The position numbers and the translations under genes were made by a program. A stretch of 64,000 nucleotides of DNA, from NCBI GenBank assembly GCA_963663285.2, contig CAXXNI010000002.1, positions 62,001 to 126,000 of the forward strand, read 5' to 3'. Under the pieces are notes generated by a model that saw nothing but the letters and a program-made list of their open reading frames with translations, did not search any database and had not been told where the DNA came from. The DNA comes from CAXXOK01 sp963663285. Lineage in GTDB: Bacteria > Bacillota > Clostridia > Christensenellales > Aristaeellaceae. Shown here piece by piece: positions 1 to 7,813 of the stretch (within the stretch, counting starts at the first letter, position 1; the number at the start of each line of letters is the position of its first letter).

Positions 1-39
1 ACGCGCCGATACGCTTGCGGATGAATCCTTATAGATCAT
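1..39 (-). CDS. 5' end of a probable family 3 glycosidase, cut by the window edge
   Basis: On the minus strand an ATG at 39 follows a purine-rich Shine-Dalgarno stretch (about 47-56) and opens a frame that runs off the left edge. The thirteen visible residues read MIYKDSSASVSAR. This resembles the N-terminus of bacterial GH3 beta-glucosidases, which often start with a Y-K-D segment before a conserved R-V-x-D-L-L-S-R-M-T-L-E-E-K block. Its place just downstream of a sugar ABC importer on the same strand fits. The assignment rests on thirteen residues and is tentative; a GTG at 42 is an alternative start. Confidence 0.35.
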   Translation of the reverse strand, partial: MIYKDSSASVSAR

Positions 40-361
40 CACGAACGTTTCCTCTTTTCTATCTGGTTTAGCGGGAAGGGATAAAACGGGTTTGTTACAC
101 CCGTGGGGATTGTATATGATCAGTAAAATATCACTGGGGTTTGCGATGTGAATGCTGCCACACAGGGAAGTGGTGCTGCGTACATAGGCTTCCAATGCGT
201 CGGCTTATTGGTGTAAAATGCGTAAAAAGAAAAAGCGTAACTGCTTTGGCTATTGGTTAGTTGTTTAAAAAGACAAATAAAACCTTTAAAAAGCAGGCGT
301 TTTTGATACCTGCTATCGTCTGCGGAGCACGAAGGGCATGCTCCGCAGACGTGCGTGAGGG
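40..361. other. intergenic region between ABC importer and left-edge gene
   Basis: This stretch of about 320 bases holds no convincing gene. Its right end carries the two minus-strand hairpins described separately. A small inverted repeat (CGGGT/ACCCG) lies near 78-104. A TATACAAT-like hexamer on the minus strand near 113-120 could be a weak promoter for the left-edge gene, but no good -35 box accompanies it. Confidence 0.4.
286..351 (-). terminator. tandem hairpins after the ribose-type binding-protein gene
   Basis: Two inverted repeats follow the stop of the minus-strand binding-protein gene. The first has a 13-bp perfect stem (317-329 with 339-351, 9-base loop). The second has a 6-bp stem (292-297 with 309-314) followed on the minus strand by a T-rich run, so it looks like an intrinsic terminator. 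Together they probably end the ABC operon or reduce read-through into the left-edge gene. Confidence 0.65.
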
Positions 362-1303
362 TTACTGGCTAACGTACTCGCTTACGTTGTCCATGGTGAT
401 TACAGCAAAGGGAACATAAACATCCTCGATGGTGGCGGGATCGACGCCGTCACGAATCTGCGCGAACACTTCCGCACCGGCCTTTGCCTGCGCGTGCGCG
501 TCCTGCAGAACGCTCATGGTCAATTCCCCGGCGGCGATGCTTTCCAGCGCGGCGGCGGAACCGTCCAAACCAACGGTGATAATGCCGTCCATGCGGCCGG
601 CGGCTTTCAGTGCTTCTACAACGCCCAGGGCGGAATCGTCATTCTGGCAAACAATCGCGTCGAAGCTTTCAAAGGCTTGCAGGCAATCTTCGGTGGTGCT
701 CATGCCAAGGTCTTTCTTGTTTTCCACGTTATATTCAGCCAAAATGGTTACATCGGTGCGGGCGGCAAGGGTATCCATCAAACCGGCTTTCCGGTCGATG
801 TATTGCTGGTCATTCGGCGCGCCGGTGAAGTAGATGATTTTTGCGTTTTCGGGCAGCGCTTCCGCCAGATAGGTGCCCTGCATCACGCCCGCGTCATAGT
901 TCTGCGAACCGATATAGATGAACTTGTCATAATCGTCGGCGTTGCGAACGGTGGTAAGGAAACTTACATAGGGCAGGTCGGCAGCGCGGGCGGCTTCCAG
1001 CGCGGGTACGGAGCCATCCAGATCGTTGCTGATGGCGGAAATGACCTTGCAATCCTGCACGATCATATCGTCGATTTGGCCGTTTTGCACGTTGGTATCG
1101 CCGCCGGCATCGGTAACGATGACCTCCATGCCCAGCGCTTCGCATTCCGCTTTCAGATAATCGCGGAACTTGGCGCAATAGTCATAAACGTCGTTGTTGT
1201 TGGCAAAGCCAACCAGGAACGCATCCTCCGCAAAAGCGGAAGTTACGCTCAGCGCCAAACACAGAGCCAGTAAAATGGAACAAAGTTTCGTTGCCTTTTT
1301 CAT
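362..1303 (-). CDS. ribose/galactose-type ABC importer, substrate-binding protein
   Basis: This is a 313-residue periplasmic-binding-protein-like sugar receptor of the type I (RbsB/MglB) fold, acting outside the membrane to pass a sugar to the permease encoded upstream. The first 25 residues are a Sec signal peptide (basic start, hydrophobic core, cut near A-F-A/E-D); there is no clear lipobox. The mature part has the alternating pattern of the family, including a D-G-S segment in the C-terminal lobe near residue 248. It is the third gene of an ATPase-permease-receptor operon. The ligand cannot be told from the sequence; a neighbouring probable GH3 enzyme would suit a glycoside-derived monosaccharide. 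Confidence 0.88.
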   Translation of the reverse strand: MKKATKLCSILLALCLALSVTSAFAEDAFLVGFANNNDVYDYCAKFRDYLKAECEALGMEVIVTDAGGDTNVQNGQIDDMIVQDCKVISAISNDLDGSVPALEAARAADLPYVSFLTTVRNADDYDKFIYIGSQNYDAGVMQGTYLAEALPENAKIIYFTGAPNDQQYIDRKAGLMDTLAARTDVTILAEYNVENKKDLGMSTTEDCLQAFESFDAIVCQNDDSALGVVEALKAAGRMDGIITVGLDGSAAALESIAAGELTMSVLQDAHAQAKAGAEVFAQIRDGVDPATIEDVYVPFAVITMDNVSEYVSQ

Positions 1304-1390
1304 GGTGGTGCACCTCCATATATTTTAGCTACAGCGTCTCTTGCGCTGCTTAGCTCGTTTGGATGCCTCCGGCTGTGCCGGAGAGGGTAA

Positions 1391-2350
1391 TTATGCGGAG
1401 CGCTTGTCTTCCTTGGTTTTCATGTCGATGATCACCGCGCCTGCGATAAGCAGGCCTTTGACGATCAGCTGGTACTGCGTGGAAACATGCAGCAGGTTGA
1501 GAACGTTGTTAATAAGACCAACAATGATGGAGCCGATCAGCGCGCCGGTTACGGTGCCGATGCCGCCCATAAAGCTGGTACCGCCGACGATGACCGCGGT
1601 AATCGCGTCAAACTCATACCCTGCGCCAACGCTGGGCTGGCCGCTCATCAGCCTTGCCATCAGCACAACACCTGCCAAGCCAACCAGCGCGCCGCTGATG
1701 GTGAAAATGATGCGTTTGGATTTGTTGGTGTTGATGCCGGACGCGATGGTGGCTTTTTCGTTGCCGCCAATGGAGTATATGTGTACGCCCAGTGTGGTGT
1801 ACTTCATCAAATAGGCGATGACGCCAACGGCCAGCAGCATGACGATAACGGGCATGGGAATGCCGATGAGCTTGCCCTGCCCCAGAAAACGGATTTTTTC
1901 CACACCGCTGACAGCCTGGCCGTTGGTATAGATTTGCGTAATCCCCTCGGCAATATTGGTCATCGCCAGCGTGGCAATGAACGGCTGTAGCTTGTAGCGC
2001 GTTACCAGAAAACCGTTGATCCAGCCGGCTGCCATGCCCATGCCGATGCCGGTGGCGAATGTAAGCGTTATACTTCCGGTGGATGCGAGCACGCCCGCTG
2101 AAAAACAGGCCGACATGGTACACACCAGCCCGGCGGAAAGGTCGATCATGCCGGATACGATCAGCATAGTTTCGCCGCAGGCGATGATGGTAACGACGCT
2201 GATTTGCTTGAGTATGTTAATGAGGTTTTGCGGCTTTAAAAAGTTTTTATTGATGATGGCCGAAGCGACGAACAACAGCACCAGAATTAAAAAGATGCCG
2301 TATTTACGGTAGATGGAAGCGATGCTGATCTGCTTTTTCTCACTTTTCAT
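1391..2350 (-). CDS. ribose/galactose-type ABC importer, permease
   Basis: This 319-residue integral membrane protein is the RbsC/MglC-type permease of the importer. It is strongly hydrophobic with about eight to ten membrane segments and has the family motif region A-I-V-G-G-T-S-F-x-G-G-G near residue 260, including a V-x-G-A-x-x-G segment after it. I place the start at the ATG at 2350 because GGAGGG lies at a good distance upstream on the minus strand; an upstream in-frame codon at 2371 lacks this. The start overlaps the last 11 bases of the ATPase gene, which suggests translational coupling. Confidence 0.9.
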   Translation of the reverse strand: MKSEKKQISIASIYRKYGIFLILVLLFVASAIINKNFLKPQNLINILKQISVVTIIACGETMLIVSGMIDLSAGLVCTMSACFSAGVLASTGSITLTFATGIGMGMAAGWINGFLVTRYKLQPFIATLAMTNIAEGITQIYTNGQAVSGVEKIRFLGQGKLIGIPMPVIVMLLAVGVIAYLMKYTTLGVHIYSIGGNEKATIASGINTNKSKRIIFTISGALVGLAGVVLMARLMSGQPSVGAGYEFDAITAVIVGGTSFMGGIGTVTGALIGSIIVGLINNVLNLLHVSTQYQLIVKGLLIAGAVIIDMKTKEDKRSA

Positions 2351-3851
2351 TTTGTTTCCGGCCCTCCACAATCATTTTCATTACTTTGTCCTGCGTAGCG
2401 TCCTCGTGCGACAGTTCGCCGATGATCCGCCCCTGCGCTACAACCTCTACCCGGTGGCTCATGGATAATACTTCCGGCATTTCGGAAGCGATCAGCAAAA
2501 CGCCGATGCCGCTTTCGGCCAGCCGGGCGATCAATTTATAAATCTCCTGCTTCGCGCCAACGTCAATACCGCGTGTAGGTTCGTCTAAAATGAGCAGCTT
2601 TACATTGCGTACCAGCCACTTGCTGAGCACGACCTTTTGCTGGTTGCCGCCCGACAGGGTGCCCACCAGCGTATCAATGGAAGCAGCTTTTACGGAAAGC
2701 TGGCGGCAAATCTGGGTAACCTTTTCTTTGATGGTGGCAAAGTGGAGCAGCCCGCGGCGGGAAAACAAATCCGTATTAGGCAGCACAATGTTGTCTTTAA
2801 TGCTGCGGACGCCGACAAACCCGTAGGCGGCGCGGTCTTCCGTAACCATGGCGATGCCGCTGCGAATGGCATCCTTTGGTGTTCTAATGCGCAGGGGACG
2901 GCCCTCCATGCTGATGGTACCGCCATCGTGCCTGTCCAGCCCGAAAATAGCGCGAGCAATTTCACTGCGGCCTGCACCCATCATCCCGGCGAAACCGACG
3001 ATTTCCCCTTTGTGAATTTCAAAATCCACATCCTTAAAAACATCCCGGCTTTGCAGCCCCTCTACTTTGAGCAGCGGCTCTTCTCCGTGGCTGGGCAGCG
3101 GGGGATAAATATCTTTCACTTCCCGGCCAACCATCATGGCGATGAGATGGTCGGTTGTAACATCAGCCAATAGCCCGGTAAAAACCATTTCACCGTCGCG
3201 CAATACCGTTACATCATCACCAATCGCATATACTTCGTCCAGCTTGTGGGAGATAAAGACGATTGCGATGCCTTTCTGCTTTAGCTGCTCGATTTGCGTA
3301 AATAAGTAACGGGCTTCCACATCGGTCAGGGCAGAAGTGGGTTCGTCCAATATAATCACACGGCTATTGCGGGAAATGGCTTTAATAATTTCCACCATCT
3401 GCCGCTGTGCAACGCTGAGCGCACGCACTTTTGTTTCGGGGTCGTAATCCAGCTCCAATGTTGCCAGGCATTCCTTGGTCAGCTGAGAACGTTTTTTCCG
3501 GTCGATGATCCCTTTGTGTTTCATGGGCTCGCGCCCTAAAAAGATATTCTCGGCGATGGTCATTTCCGGAATTGGATTCAATTCCTGCGGTACAATAGCG
3601 ATGCCGCTGTCCAGTGCGTTGCGTTCATGCTGAAAATGTACACTCTGCCCGCCGATAAAAACTTCGCCTTCATAGCTGGCGTATGTGCCGGACAGTATTT
3701 TCATCAGTGTGGATTTTCCGGCGCCGTTTTCACCGACCAGCGCATGCACACGCCCTGCGCGAAGCGTCAGGTTTACTTGGTTGAGCGCTACCACACCCGG
3801 GAATTCTTTGCGGATGTTTTTCAGCTCCACGATTACATCGTTTGTCGCCAT
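2340..3851 (-). CDS. ribose/galactose-type ABC importer, double ATPase
   Basis: This 503-residue protein has two fused nucleotide-binding domains, as in RbsA, MglA and YtfR, and powers the importer from the cytoplasmic side. Domain 1 has Walker A GENGAGKST (about residues 40-48), signature L-S-V-A-Q-R and Walker B IILDEPTSAL. Domain 2 has the usual variant Walker A GMMGAGRSE near residue 290, signature LSGGNQQ and LILDEPTRGID. The variant second site is normal for the family. ATG at 3851 is preferred over 3857 because the AGGAGGGAGGG site ends almost against the earlier codon. It is the first gene of the operon. Confidence 0.93.
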   Translation of the reverse strand: MATNDVIVELKNIRKEFPGVVALNQVNLTLRAGRVHALVGENGAGKSTLMKILSGTYASYEGEVFIGGQSVHFQHERNALDSGIAIVPQELNPIPEMTIAENIFLGREPMKHKGIIDRKKRSQLTKECLATLELDYDPETKVRALSVAQRQMVEIIKAISRNSRVIILDEPTSALTDVEARYLFTQIEQLKQKGIAIVFISHKLDEVYAIGDDVTVLRDGEMVFTGLLADVTTDHLIAMMVGREVKDIYPPLPSHGEEPLLKVEGLQSRDVFKDVDFEIHKGEIVGFAGMMGAGRSEIARAIFGLDRHDGGTISMEGRPLRIRTPKDAIRSGIAMVTEDRAAYGFVGVRSIKDNIVLPNTDLFSRRGLLHFATIKEKVTQICRQLSVKAASIDTLVGTLSGGNQQKVVLSKWLVRNVKLLILDEPTRGIDVGAKQEIYKLIARLAESGIGVLLIASEMPEVLSMSHRVEVVAQGRIIGELSHEDATQDKVMKMIVEGRKQNEK

Positions 3852-3898
3852 GATCATCCCTCCCTCCTGTATTGTTTGTGACTATTGAATATATGGAT

Positions 3899-3916
3899 AA
3901 GTTATGCGATTAACTT
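3899..3916. promoter_or_regulatory. LacI-type operator O1
   Basis: The site reads AAGTTATGCGATTAACTT: near-palindromic arms AAGTTA/TTAACTT around a central CG, the usual shape of a LacI-family operator. It lies between the importer promoter (3974-4002) and the first start codon, so a bound repressor would block transcription as a roadblock. It matches O2 at 17 of 18 positions. The adjacent LacI-family gene is the obvious candidate to bind it. Confidence 0.75.
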
Positions 3917-3973
3917 AGCGGACAAAGCTTGCTTGTAAAAACTGTGCCTCCTATAAAGATTGAATATGTGGTG

Positions 3974-4002
3974 ATTATATCACCATGAAACGCAAAAAAC
4001 AA
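3974..4002 (-). promoter_or_regulatory. promoter of the ribose/galactose-type importer operon
   Basis: On the minus strand a TTGTTT -35 box (3997-4002) and a perfect TATAAT -10 box (3974-3979) are separated by 17 bases. Transcription would start near 3967 and run into the importer operon. The two LacI-type operators flank this promoter at about 67 bases downstream and 95 bases upstream of the -10/-35 midpoint. Confidence 0.7.
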
Positions 4003-4073
4003 GTCAAAAATGCGTTAAATTTTATTTTTAGCAAGCAGGAATCTACGAGATGAAATGAGAATAGTAATCTAAG

Positions 4074-4091
4074 AAGTTAAGCGATTAACTT
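4074..4091. promoter_or_regulatory. LacI-type operator O2
   Basis: The site reads AAGTTAAGCGATTAACTT, with perfect 7-base arms AAGTTAA/TTAACTT. Its centre is 175 bp from that of O1. It sits 15 bases upstream of the -35 box of the regulator's own promoter and upstream of the importer promoter, a layout that suits looping between O1 and O2 or autoregulation. Confidence 0.78.
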
Positions 4092-4105
4092 TGTAAGCAA
4101 TTGAA

Positions 4106-4134
4106 TTGACGATTGATAGGAGAAGCTTTATACT
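4106..4134 (+). promoter_or_regulatory. promoter of the LacI-family regulator gene
   Basis: A TTGACG -35 box (4106-4111) and a TATACT -10 box (4129-4134) are 17 bases apart, which is an almost ideal housekeeping promoter. The start codon follows at 4164. Confidence 0.75.
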
Positions 4135-4163
4135 TTGATAATAGAAATGGAAGGATTTACCGT

Positions 4164-5186
4164 ATGAACGCAACGATTAAAGATATTGCACAATTATGCG
4201 GCGTATCCACCGCAACGGTGTCGCTCGCGCTTTCGGGTAAAAAGGGACGGGTTTCCGCTGAAACCACGGCGCGTATTCTCGCAGCGGCGGAGCAATTGCA
4301 GTATACACCCAACCGCGCTGCTGTCAGCCTGGCAACAAGAAGGACAAAGCTGGTCGGCATTATTATGAACGATGTTCGCAATACCCATATAGCCGAGTTG
4401 TTTATGGCAATCGAGCGGGTGCTGCAGGTAAACGGCTATACGATTGTGTGCCATATTCCGGATGAGAAGCGGCTGAATGTGGGCAAAGCGGCGGGCGAAT
4501 TGATTGGGCTTGGGGTGGAAGGCATTTTGTATGCACAGCCCATCGAGATCAAACCGGATGAGACGTTTTTCCATATGCGCGGATTTTTAAACAATGCGGG
4601 AGTGCCGATTATCTGCAATGACGACGCGGGCTTAACCTGCCCCGGAGCGGATGTGATTTTTGATTATACCCGCGCCGGTTATCTGGCGACCCGGCATCTG
4701 TTGGAAAGCGGACATCGGGTGATTGGGTGTGTCAGTGGCGTTAAAAACTACCGCGTCAGCGAGCAGCGCTTGCAGGGCTACCGGGAGGCGTTGCAGGAAG
4801 CGGGTATTACCTATAACCCCAAGCTGGTGTATTACGCCGACTACACCACGGCTGGCGCGGAACCGGCGTTAAGCTATTTACTGGGGCAAAAAGCAACCGG
4901 TATTTTCTCCTTCAATGATGAAATGGCGTTTGCCCTTTACCGCAGCGCTCACCAGTATGGGCTGCGCATACCGCAGGATATCAGCGTGATTGGCTGTGAT
5001 AATGTCCCGTTTTGCAGTATTCTGGAGGTGCCGCTGTCGACCGTACATGTGCCGACCGTTGAGATGGGTTCCAAGATGGCGGAAGCCCTGATTGACTGTA
5101 TTGAACATCCGCAGCGGAAAGAACGTAAGCAGCATATGTATGCCCCGGCATTGATGCTGCGCGGAAGCGTAAGCAAACGCGGTTAG
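4164..5186 (+). CDS. LacI-family transcriptional regulator
   Basis: This 340-residue protein has the LacI helix-turn-helix at its very N-terminus (TIKDIAQLCGVSTATVSLAL, residues 4-23) followed by a hinge helix and a sugar-binding-protein-like effector domain. ATG at 4164 is chosen because the helix-turn-helix starts right after it and AAGGA precedes it; an in-frame codon at 4113 would fall inside the promoter. It is divergent from the sugar importer and probably represses it through O1 and O2, with the imported sugar or a derivative as inducer. The inducer is unknown. Confidence 0.92.
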   Translation: MNATIKDIAQLCGVSTATVSLALSGKKGRVSAETTARILAAAEQLQYTPNRAAVSLATRRTKLVGIIMNDVRNTHIAELFMAIERVLQVNGYTIVCHIPDEKRLNVGKAAGELIGLGVEGILYAQPIEIKPDETFFHMRGFLNNAGVPIICNDDAGLTCPGADVIFDYTRAGYLATRHLLESGHRVIGCVSGVKNYRVSEQRLQGYREALQEAGITYNPKLVYYADYTTAGAEPALSYLLGQKATGIFSFNDEMAFALYRSAHQYGLRIPQDISVIGCDNVPFCSILEVPLSTVHVPTVEMGSKMAEALIDCIEHPQRKERKQHMYAPALMLRGSVSKRG

Positions 5187-5425
5187 CTCCGCTGCGAAAG
5201 CTGGTAAATGCTTGGGGGATGCGGTCTATAATCAGATCCGCTATAAACGTGATGGCAAACTGTACCGGACATCGCTTTGCAGGATCTGTCTATGTGCGGT
5301 GCTGTTGTAACGGAGAAGGCCGCAGATTTTTAGTTTGGAAAAACACCGCGATATTAAATGTAGCGAAACAAGCGTGGATGGGAAGAAAGAATAATGTAAT
5401 CAGGAAATAGTATTATAATACTTAC

Positions 5426-5450
5426 GAGCCGCTGCTATGCGGCTCTTTTT
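5426..5450 (+). terminator. intrinsic terminator downstream of the LacI regulator
   Basis: A 7-bp stem GAGCCGC/GCGGCTC (5426-5432 with 5439-5445) with a 6-base loop is followed by five T residues. It would end the regulator transcript about 240 bases after the stop codon. Confidence 0.8.
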
Positions 5451-5671
5451 GTGTTATATCCGATATGCGAACAATCCCAAAGCAGAATATTAGGGCAGCT
5501 TACATCGTGTTGTCAGCGGGATTCATTCAATCAATAGTTCGATTAAAAACAGGATATGGAATTTGGGTTAATCCAAATATCCCGACCAATATTTGATGGG
5601 CTTATTCCCTTTCGAAACTGAGATGAATACTTGGTTTTCGCTAAGGCGGGCAGGAAATTTTCGAAACGCTC

Positions 5672-5700
5672 TTGACATGTTGTTTCCGTATGGATATAAT
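5672..5700 (+). promoter_or_regulatory. consensus promoter of the FadR-CUT1-transketolase operon
   Basis: A perfect TTGACA (5672-5677) and a perfect TATAAT (5695-5700) are separated by 17 bases. Such a full-consensus promoter needs repression to be controlled. Just past the expected start site, an imperfect inverted repeat, ACGT-CCG-ACGT (5721-5731), is a candidate operator for the FadR-type regulator encoded first in the operon; that part is speculative. Confidence 0.82.
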
Positions 5701-5772
5701 GAAACCAATAAATACATCTGACGTCCGACGTTAAGCCGATGACGACGATTGGAACTGGAGGGAAGGAGTGAT

Positions 5773-6465
5773 ATGAACGATCATCAGCGGCTTCCTGAGA
5801 TCGTAGCGCAAAACATCAAAGGGATGATTATCGAACGTTCGCTCAACGAGGGAGAAAAATTACCTACGGAAAGCGAACTGACGATGAACTTCAATGTGAG
5901 CCGCTCGACCATCCGTGAGGCGATTAAGATTCTGATTGCGGAAAATGTGGTGGAAATCCGCCACGGCCGCGGTACGTTTATCGCCAAAAAGACCGGAATC
6001 ACCAAGGACCCGCTGGGACTGAGCTTTGCAGATCGTAAGATGTTACTGCCTAACCTTTTGGAGGCCCGCAGGTTGATAGAGCCGAACATCGCCGCGTTAG
6101 CCGCGCAGCGGCGCACAAAAGAGAATTTGCGGGAATTGCTTTCGTCTATCCGCGAGATGGAAAAAGCGCATGAAAAGGGCGAGGATTATACACCTTACGA
6201 CTACCACTTTCACTGCATTATGGCGGAATGTACCCAGAATGAGGTGCTCAACCGCGTATTGCCGCTCATCTGCGAGTGTATTAATGCCGGTTACGAGCTG
6301 ACGTCGCGTGTAAAGGGCAGTTATGAGCGTGCAATTCAATGGCATACGGAAATTTATGATGCGATTTTGTCCCGGCAACCACAGGAAGCCTCCCAGGCCG
6401 TTTACCAACACTTGACCCAAACATTGATCGACGCACAACAGAAATTGGAAGGAGAAGCAAGATGA
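5773..6465 (+). CDS. GntR-family (FadR subfamily) regulator
   Basis: This 230-residue regulator has an N-terminal winged helix-turn-helix (KLPTESELTMNFNVSRSTIR, near residues 28-47, then a G-R-G-T-F wing) and a C-terminal all-helical FCD ligand-binding domain (about 80-220), the FadR arrangement. ATG at 5773 follows GGAAGGAG; an upstream in-frame TTG lacks a site. The stop overlaps the ATG of the binding-protein gene (ATGA), so it is translated with the operon it most likely controls. FCD-domain regulators usually respond to small organic acids or sugar-acid-like intermediates; the effector here is unknown. Confidence 0.9.
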   Translation: MNDHQRLPEIVAQNIKGMIIERSLNEGEKLPTESELTMNFNVSRSTIREAIKILIAENVVEIRHGRGTFIAKKTGITKDPLGLSFADRKMLLPNLLEARRLIEPNIAALAAQRRTKENLRELLSSIREMEKAHEKGEDYTPYDYHFHCIMAECTQNEVLNRVLPLICECINAGYELTSRVKGSYERAIQWHTEIYDAILSRQPQEASQAVYQHLTQTLIDAQQKLEGEAR

Positions 6466-7670
6466 AAAAACTCGTTAGTATCCTGGTAACTTTGATGATG
6501 CTCCTGTCTCTGGCTTCCTTCGCCGTTGCGGAGGATACGACCGTTACCTATTGGTTCTGGGCGGATAATGATGATTATGCCGCCACCATGCAGGGAATGA
6601 TTGAGGACTTCAACGCTACCAACGGCCAAGGAATTACCGTTGTCGGCGAGCAGATCCCGTGGGATGGCGGCGGATACAGCAACACTGTATTTACTGCCGC
6701 TATGGGCGGCGGCGGCCCCGATGTAGCCAGCTGGAAGCTGACGGCTACGCCTTCCTTCGTCGCAAACGATCTGTTGGCCCCGCTGGATGATTACCTCGCC
6801 GCGTGGGAAAACTACGACGAGATTGAAGCCAGCCTGTGGGATGTTATGCGTGAAGCGGGCGGAAGCGATCAGGTTTTCGTAATGCCGTGGAACACGCAGG
6901 TGCTGTATGTATACTACCGTCCCTCTCTGTTCGAGGCGGCCGGAGTAAGCGTACCCACAACGTATGACGAGTTCCTCAGCGCTTGTGCCACCCTCACCAA
7001 AGACGGCGTGTACGGCTTTGGCATGCGCGGCGCCAAGGGCGGCCAGGAACCGTGGGGCAGCTTTGTCTACGCCCGCGGCGGCAGCTTTGCAGACCTGACC
7101 ACCCCCGAGGCGGTACAGGGCATGCAGGACTTTATGGATCTGTACCAGAACGGCTATACGCCGCCGACGGCTCCGTCCGACGGCTTCAGCCAGATCATTG
7201 ATAACTTCAAGAGCGGCCTGACCGCGATGACCATTCACCACATCGGTTCTTCTGCTGGCATGGTAGAGACCTTCGGCGATGACGTAGCCGCTTTCGTATT
7301 CCCGGCGGGCGTTGGCCAGTGGACCTCCATGGGCGATACCGAAAACGTAATGTTTGCCTCCTGCCAGAACAAAGACGCGGCTTTCGCGTGGCTCACCTAC
7401 CTTGCTGCTGGCAAGGGCCAGGAAACCTGGTGTAAGGTAACGGGCAACGTGCCGGTCGCCGCCAGTGTGAAGGCGATGGACGAGTTCCAGAGCAATCCCT
7501 TTATGAAAGTATCCATCGAGGGCGCTCCCTATGCGGGCATCCTGCCGATTCTGGATACCACCACTGAGTGGATCAGCTCCGTATGGCCGTCCACCGTGCA
7601 GCAGGCATTGCTGGGCGAAATCACCGCACAGGAATGCATGGATATTCTGCAGACAGAACTTTACAAATAA
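6462..7670 (+). CDS. CUT1 sugar importer, substrate-binding protein
   Basis: This 402-residue secreted receptor belongs to the large MalE/UgpB-like family of binding proteins. A signal peptide (residues 1-24, cut after A-V-A) precedes the mature domain, which begins T-V-T-Y-W-F-W-A, the typical first beta strand. It has no lipobox cysteine, so it may be held by the membrane permeases or an uncleaved signal. It begins inside the stop codon of the FadR-type gene and is followed by a hairpin and two permease genes. The sugar is not identifiable from sequence. Confidence 0.9.
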   Translation: MKKLVSILVTLMMLLSLASFAVAEDTTVTYWFWADNDDYAATMQGMIEDFNATNGQGITVVGEQIPWDGGGYSNTVFTAAMGGGGPDVASWKLTATPSFVANDLLAPLDDYLAAWENYDEIEASLWDVMREAGGSDQVFVMPWNTQVLYVYYRPSLFEAAGVSVPTTYDEFLSACATLTKDGVYGFGMRGAKGGQEPWGSFVYARGGSFADLTTPEAVQGMQDFMDLYQNGYTPPTAPSDGFSQIIDNFKSGLTAMTIHHIGSSAGMVETFGDDVAAFVFPAGVGQWTSMGDTENVMFASCQNKDAAFAWLTYLAAGKGQETWCKVTGNVPVAASVKAMDEFQSNPFMKVSIEGAPYAGILPILDTTTEWISSVWPSTVQQALLGEITAQECMDILQTELYK

Positions 7671-7681
7671 GACGATTAACC

Positions 7682-7711
7682 GGGGGAGGGAACCTTGGTT
7701 TCCTCCCCCCT
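7682..7711 (+). terminator. intra-operon hairpin between receptor and permease
   Basis: A G-rich arm (7682-7694) pairs with a C-rich arm (7697-7709) with one G-U pair, followed by TTCT. Such hairpins after receptor genes typically stabilise the upstream message or partly terminate, giving more receptor than permease. The second CUT1 operon has a hairpin at the same place. Confidence 0.55.
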
Positions 7712-7813
7712 TCTATACCGGTTTTCGGCTGCGGCAGGGTAAGTTACTTCTCCTCTAGGGCTGAATGGCGGTATTAACCCGGAGCAACAACGACAAAAAA
7801 GGGGCGTATCCCG

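Larger units (their letters stand above)
3852..4163. promoter_or_regulatory. divergent control region between importer operon and LacI regulator
   Basis: About 310 bases separate the minus-strand importer operon from the plus-strand regulator. The region contains one promoter for each direction and two near-identical 18-bp operators, all listed separately. The remaining sequence is AT-rich and holds no reading frame of interest. A second purine-rich ATAGGAGG element near 3950 (minus strand) lies in the importer leader but has no start codon at a useful distance. Confidence 0.75.
5187..5772 (+). other. long intergenic region between LacI and FadR-type regulators
   Basis: About 585 bases contain the terminator at 5426 and the promoter at 5672, listed separately. 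A 63-codon frame at 5219-5410 has a GGGGG stretch abutting its ATG and an unremarkable cysteine-rich translation; I do not regard it as a gene. Nothing else recognisable was seen between 5451 and 5665. Confidence 0.5.

Noticed and set aside
494..1273. A 259-codon plus-strand frame over the ribose-type binding-protein gene
   Set aside because: It runs opposite a clear binding-protein gene with signal peptide, has no ribosome site and no recognisable protein pattern; it is a codon-bias shadow.
5219..5410. A 63-codon frame between the two regulators
   Set aside because: Its GGGGG stretch abuts the start codon with no useful spacing and the translation has no recognisable features; it lies in the untranslated tail before the LacI terminator.
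6402..7241. A 279-codon minus-strand frame over the first CUT1 receptor
   Set aside because: Shadow of the receptor gene; it also crosses the coupled regulator stop and receptor start.
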